24,438 nt of DNA, taken from contig JADIIX010000229.1 of the NCBI GenBank assembly GCA_027604505.1, positions 1 to 24,438 of the forward strand, written 5' to 3'. This document shows, one piece after another, positions 20,105 to 24,438 of the stretch. Position 1 is the first letter of the stretch; each line of letters begins with the position of its first letter. A program made the position numbers and the translations under genes. The notes under the pieces are model-generated. The model was given only the letters and a program-made list of their open reading frames with translations, had not been told where the DNA came from and searched no databases. This DNA comes from Gonapodya sp. JEL0774 (lineage: Eukaryota; Monoblepharomycota; Monoblepharidomycetes; Monoblepharidales; Gonapodyaceae).

Positions 20105-22484
20105 ATGAAGGTCGTTTTCAAAACGCCAGCTTCCAAACCGGCAGGGAACCTTCCACCACCGCCTGTCTCTGCTGCGTCGCCGAGTCCCCTAGTGCGTGTG
20201 GCCTCCACTGCTGGGTTCGGTGACTCAGAGCCGTCTCCTGGACCGTCCTCGCCAGCCGCAATCCCCGCATCACCAGCCACTCCACAGCATCAATCCTCTC
20301 CATCACATGCGTCGAAATTGCCGACTCGTGAGGGTCCTCGAGACCTGTTTCCGGTTGCGATAGAGCTGGACCCAGAGGCTGCAGCACTGGATTGGGACGC
20401 AGCGAAGACGGCTCGTACGATAGCAGTTGCGACAGTACTCTCGCGGGACCTCAGAGTCTCGCATGTCACTCAGGGTGCACTTGTAATGCTCGCAGATGCG
20501 TTCGACTTTTGTAAGTCTGGATCGTTCTTTGGTTGTGGAATCTCTGCGGGCTACTTTGGAGTGGGATTGGATTCAGGAAATTGTGGACGCACTCATCATT
20601 GTTAATTGGTCTCTGCGAATGGTGTTTACTGGGCAAATGGCGGTTTGGACGTGAATATAATGGAACCCGCAGTTTCAATGAGAGCACTCCTCCTGGACAG
20701 GTGGACTTGATGACTCTACGCTTGACCCGGTTGCGAGGATGCTATAACGTGCTTTCTACTTGTGCGATGACGATCGGGCATTCACATATATTCTGGAATA
20801 GGATATCGCCCGTTTCACGTGTTCTCCTGTCTCCACACTAATCAACTCTTACCCAATGAAAACCACCGTCTGGTTCATAGACTTCCTACAAATTCTCCGC
20901 GCCCTGCGCTCATACCTTGATCTCGCCGGCCGCCTGTACCCAAACCTTCTCGACGTACGAAATCTCCTCGCTGACGCAGATCTTCCCCTCCTCCAACTCC
21001 AGCGATACGCGGACTCACTCGCCCGGAAAAGTGAACAGGGGGCGCCGATTCTTCGCACTCGTCCGGGACGATGGAAGAGATCTAATGTGTCACCCGAATT
21101 CACCTTTCGAAAGCACCCACTCTTGGGTCCGGAGGACGCTGGGCCGGTCGATAAGAGACCCGCCGCGGTACCTCGGTGGATGCCCCCTTATCCGATGCCG
21201 TACACGTACCGCTTTACTCCCGTGAGTAATGAGCTTGTTGTCGCTGTGGTGGTGGTGGCCGGGGGAAATGAGGGAACATCCACCAATTTCCGGACGCTTC
21301 CTCCGTAACTTGTGAGCTCAAAACTTCGACTCTAGGTCGTTCTCCGCCCCGCCCTTACCCCTGCCCAAGTCCGTGCTCTCTATGCCAACCAATCCCGAAA
21401 TGCCATCACCCTTCTCCTCCAACGTGCTGCTTCCAATCCCGACTTCCTCCCAGCATCTCGAGGCTTTGTAAATTACGAGCGCCAGTTTGACGGACCAGCC
21501 GAGGGACCCAGAGTGGTCCAAGTCGTTGCGGAAGATGTGGATGTGTGGAGGAGGCGCGTGGTCGAGGCAAAGGAGATTGAGGACGAGTGGAAGGCTGAGT
21601 TGTTGAGCAAGCTGGCGGAAAGAGAAGAGGCAGAAAAGATGGAGGAGGAGGAGAAGAGACAGGCGGGTATTGGAGGTGCAGATGCTGTCGAAGCGAGAGT
21701 GGGTGGAACGATGGCAGGAGAGCGTGAGAATGTGGCCGTTGCAGAAAGTATTCAGATTGGAGGGCAAACCGGGATAGACACAAGTCGAAATACTGTGGAA
21801 CCTGGGAGAGTGCCTGAGGACTCTGGCATGGACAATGTGGGTTCGGCCACCGAAGGAATCGCCCAAGACCAAGAAGATGATATCGTGAGCGAAGCTTTAG
21901 TCGCTGAGGCTGTGCATTCCATGGAAACAACATTCCCATCGGAGCCGCGACCTGTCGTCACCGACCAAACTGCCAGCCCCGACCGGCCCCCTCCTCCACC
22001 AGATTTCGACAAGGTCATGGTCGCGAATATCGCGTCACACAATACCTGGGATTCCTCAGAGCGTCCACCGGACGAGCGAGTGGTTCATCCAGAGTATTAC
22101 TACGATCCTCAGGAAGATGAAGGGGATGGTGACGAGGCCGACCTGGAAGCAGACCTCGCGATGGAACTTGATCAGGCTGCTCAGGAGGAACTTGACAATA
22201 TGGCTGCGGAGCGTGACGCATCATCCAAACCGCTGGAGTACGCGGTGGATCACGGGGTAGGCTCAGCACCTCACACCGTGACGGACTCGACAGGGATGGG
22301 GAGTGACATTGCGACTGTTCATACTGAGGAGGACAGGCGCGGGGATATAATTGAGACATCGCAAACTGTGGGAGACTCGATCACGGCGTCCCAAGACTGG
22401 GGGGGACTCTTGAGTGGCGACAGTACTCCACAGCCGGACCTACCTCGGTCTCAAAATCGATTTGAAGATCACCGGGAGGGTTGA
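20105..22484 (+). CDS. TFIID subunit TAF8-like (histone-fold protein)
   Basis: Three exons (20105-20510, 20881-21221, 21336-22484) join in frame to 631 residues. TAF8 pairs with TAF10 through a histone fold and helps bring TAF2 into TFIID in the nucleus. Residues about 110-175, spanning the first junction, look like a Bromo_TP/TAF8 histone fold: TARTIAVATVLSRDL, then VTQGALVMLADAFDFYF and LDLAGRLYPNLLDVRNLLAD. After it comes PRWMPPYPMPYTYRFTPV (near 233-250), matching the HLPPFPxxHTYxxTP motif of the TAF8 C-terminal domain, followed by LTPAQVRALYANQSRNAI, like the helix after it in human TAF8. The N terminus is Pro/Ser-rich and disordered. The long tail has an acidic coiled coil near 325-350 and low-complexity acidic sequence, much longer than in animals. 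An upstream ATG at 20000 is possible. A second open frame (22414-22644) overlaps the end, so the last exon might splice differently. Confidence 0.62.
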
Positions 22485-22718
22485 TGGAGACGTTCCCATG
22501 GGATACGAAGATGGCCCGGAGTTTAATCAATTCATGGCGTCGGCCAATGACGCCATGAATGTGATGGCGGAAAGAGGGAGTGTGGACGGGAGGAGGAAGG
22601 AAGGAGACAGGGTTCTCGCGGAGGAGCACGGTGGAGGCACATAATCATTTCTATCACTTCTCTATATAAGTTTTGATTTCTGCGAGCGAGTGCAATGTAT
22701 TCTCGCATGCATGTCTAC

Positions 22719-24303
22719 CTACAGCTTGCTCCCGGTCTCGCCAGACCGTGCTTCTGCAAAGAACCGAACCGCCTTGGTGACCCCACCCGGGTAGTGAGGA
22801 ACTTTGGCGATGTTCAAGGCAACTTCGATGGTGCCAAGGACACCAAGAATGGATGATTCGTTGTTGTCCCCTGTTATGTGCAGCGGATGATGAGTTGAGA
22901 CACACACACAAAGCACGGTGCACCGTTCGACCCACCCAAGTGTCCGATTCGAATAATCTTCCCCTGTGTCCACTTTCCGATTCCTCCGCCAAGACTCACG
23001 CCCAACTCTAAGCTCGTCTTCTTCACCGCCTCGGGCTTCCCGACTCCCGGAATCAGCACCGCGGTTATCGAGTCCGAATATCTCGTGGGATCCTGGCAAA
23101 AGTTCTCTGGTGCACCTTCCAACTGCTTCCCCGCGTCCCCTTTACCCCAGTGGTCCACGCACCGCCTCACACCCTCGGCCAGCCGGTGATGCCTGGCGGT
23201 GACGGCGTCGACCCCTCCTTCGGCTTCGATCAAGCGCAGCGACTCGCGGAGGGCGAGTATCTGCTGTGTGGGCATGGTGCCGGCGAAGGATTTGAAAGGG
23301 ACGCGGGTGATGGCGACTTTGTAGTTGAAGTAGTGCTTGGGAAGGTTGGAATGGGCGGTGGCGGCCCACGCTTTGGGAGACACGGCGGAAAAAGCCAGAC
23401 CGGTTTGGAGCATGAGGCCCTGTGTCGTTATGTGATGATAATGCGAGGGTGTTGATGAGGGGGGGCTGACTCCGTGGACGTGTATGTGCCGCCACGTGCA
23501 GCAAAAAGGTACTGGAACACACCTTCTGCCCCCCTCCAACGACCCCGTCCACTTTCCACTCGTCCATCCGAAAATCTATACTTGCCAGACTGCTGATGGT
23601 ATCCACCAAGAACAATGCCGGGTGGGCCACCTCGTCGATCACCTTCCTAATCTCTGCCAGGGGCAGGGTGAGACCTGTGCTGGTCTCGTTGTGGACCACG
23701 CAGACGGCCTTGAGCCGGTGAGCCGTGTCGGCCGAAAGCACGGTGCGGAGTTCGCCCAAGTCGAGGCCGATACGGGCGTTTGTGTGGATGTACCGGACTT
23801 GGAGGCCCAGGTTTTTCTGTGGTGGGTCGGTCATCGGGTGGCCCCACCAGTGAGCATTGAGCATGCAGGCGGGGTTTTAACACAAGTTCGCACACCGGAA
23901 TGGTCGAAGGCTCACCGCCATGCCCCCCCACGCCTCGGGGAAAATCCCGCCCTCGACCATGAGTATTTCATCACCCGAGGACAACAAGTTGACGAGCACG
24001 CTTTCCCACGCGCCGTGGCCCGAGGACGCGGACAGAAAGACCTGCCCTGAGGTGGTTTTGAGCACGCGTTTCAAGGCGGCCACGGTGGGGAGGTACACGG
24101 TGTCTGCGAAGTCGTCGCTTTGGGGGCTTTATGGGACGGGCATGAGAGCAATAGGGGAATGGAGAAGACGGGGAATTTTGATGGGGGACGGAAGAGGGGG
24201 GCATCGGAGTTCCGGATGTGATTGGATCGGGTGGCACTATTCTCCAGAATAAAACTCACTCGAGGGACGGGATCGACGCGGCCTGCAAGACCGAGTGTGG
24301 AAT
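22719..24303 (-). CDS. alanine-glyoxylate aminotransferase, peroxisomal (PTS1) paralogue, 5' partial
   Basis: Five exons are visible on the minus strand (24303-24260, 24117-23916, 23816-23523, 23419-22936, 22870-22719), all joining in frame for 391 residues. Exon 1, which should encode the start and the PGPTN segment, lies beyond the right edge. Marks: IPHSVLQAASIPSL, FLSASSGHGAWE, VVHNETSTGL, LVDTISSLASIDFRMD, GGGQKGLML with the PLP lysine, TRYSDSITAVL and GKIIRIGHLGDNNE. The protein ends in GETGSKL: the final SKL is the classic type 1 peroxisomal targeting signal. It is closely related to the plus-strand paralogue; the exons have the same lengths and phases, except that this gene has an extra intron directly after the catalytic lysine codon. 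Its likely job is glyoxylate disposal in peroxisomes or glyoxysomes. Confidence 0.92.
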
Positions 24304-24438
24304 CTAGAAAGCAAAACAGCCGATTTGTGACATCAGAATGATCAAGAACTCCCCGGGGTAGGGGGACGGGGGGGGGGGGGGGGGGGGGGAGGGGAACCAT
24401 GTAAACCAAACCCCCCCTTTAACCTTTACACGGGGGCA
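24304..24438. other. intron 1 of the aminotransferase, poly-G run and likely contig end
   Basis: On the minus strand this precedes exon 2 of the aminotransferase (acceptor TTTCTAG at 24304-24310). Bases 24368-24389 are 22 G in a row, followed by short C and G runs, which looks like low-quality sequence at an assembly edge rather than biology. Confidence 0.6.

Noticed and set aside
24368-24389. Poly-G run as a G-quadruplex or telomeric feature
   Set aside because: A pure run of 22 G next to other homopolymers at the sequence end is better explained as an assembly or sequencing artefact; no telomere repeat units are present.

Overview
The window looks like nuclear DNA of a filamentous or zoosporic fungus. 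Its genes are eukaryotic housekeeping genes split by short GT-AG introns (about 65 to 390 bases), with GC-rich third positions and no operons. A nuclear-encoded mitochondrial ribosomal protein, a proteasome subunit, an adaptin-binding protein, a TFIID subunit and a CAP10-type glycosyltransferase all fit a fungus. A decayed Fanzor gene with introns would suit an early-diverging (chytrid-like) fungus, but the exact group cannot be fixed from the sequence alone. All gene models were spliced by hand; a model is called consistent where every exon junction keeps the reading frame.

Layout. Bases 1-2,330 hold no intact gene; they contain weak traces of mobile-element coding sequence, including a possible RuvC-I motif. 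Bases 2,331-5,136 (minus) are a four-exon gene for an alpha/gamma-adaptin-binding protein p34 (AAGAB/Irc6-like). Bases about 6,096-7,185 (plus) are the C-terminal half of a Fanzor, the eukaryotic relative of the RNA-guided nuclease TnpB. Its zinc ribbon and RuvC-III are intact, but RuvC-I is degenerate and followed by a stop codon. A perfect 11-base hairpin and a 136-base repeat lie just downstream. A second copy of the repeat is at 9,030-9,168. Between the copies is a poorly defined gene with a mitochondrial-looking N terminus (7,668 onward), and after the second copy is the proteasome subunit SEM1/DSS1 (9,260-10,225).

Bases 10,226-11,928 are gene-poor, with a hexamer microsatellite. Mitochondrial ribosomal protein uS12m lies at 11,929-12,447 (minus). 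Then comes an alanine-glyoxylate aminotransferase gene (13,701-15,546, plus), a broken fragment of the same family (16,417-16,660), a GT90/CAP10 glycosyltransferase (17,244-19,812), a TAF8-like TFIID subunit (20,105-22,484), and a second aminotransferase on the minus strand (22,719 to beyond 24,303). Exon 1 of this last gene lies past the right edge, where a long poly-G run suggests a poor contig end.

The main points of interest are: (a) the Fanzor relic, with spliceosomal introns and a repeat next to its 3' end that could be its element end or guide-RNA scaffold; (b) the pair of aminotransferase paralogues, of which only one ends in the peroxisomal signal SKL, plus a third decayed copy, which suggests local duplication and division of glyoxylate metabolism between compartments.
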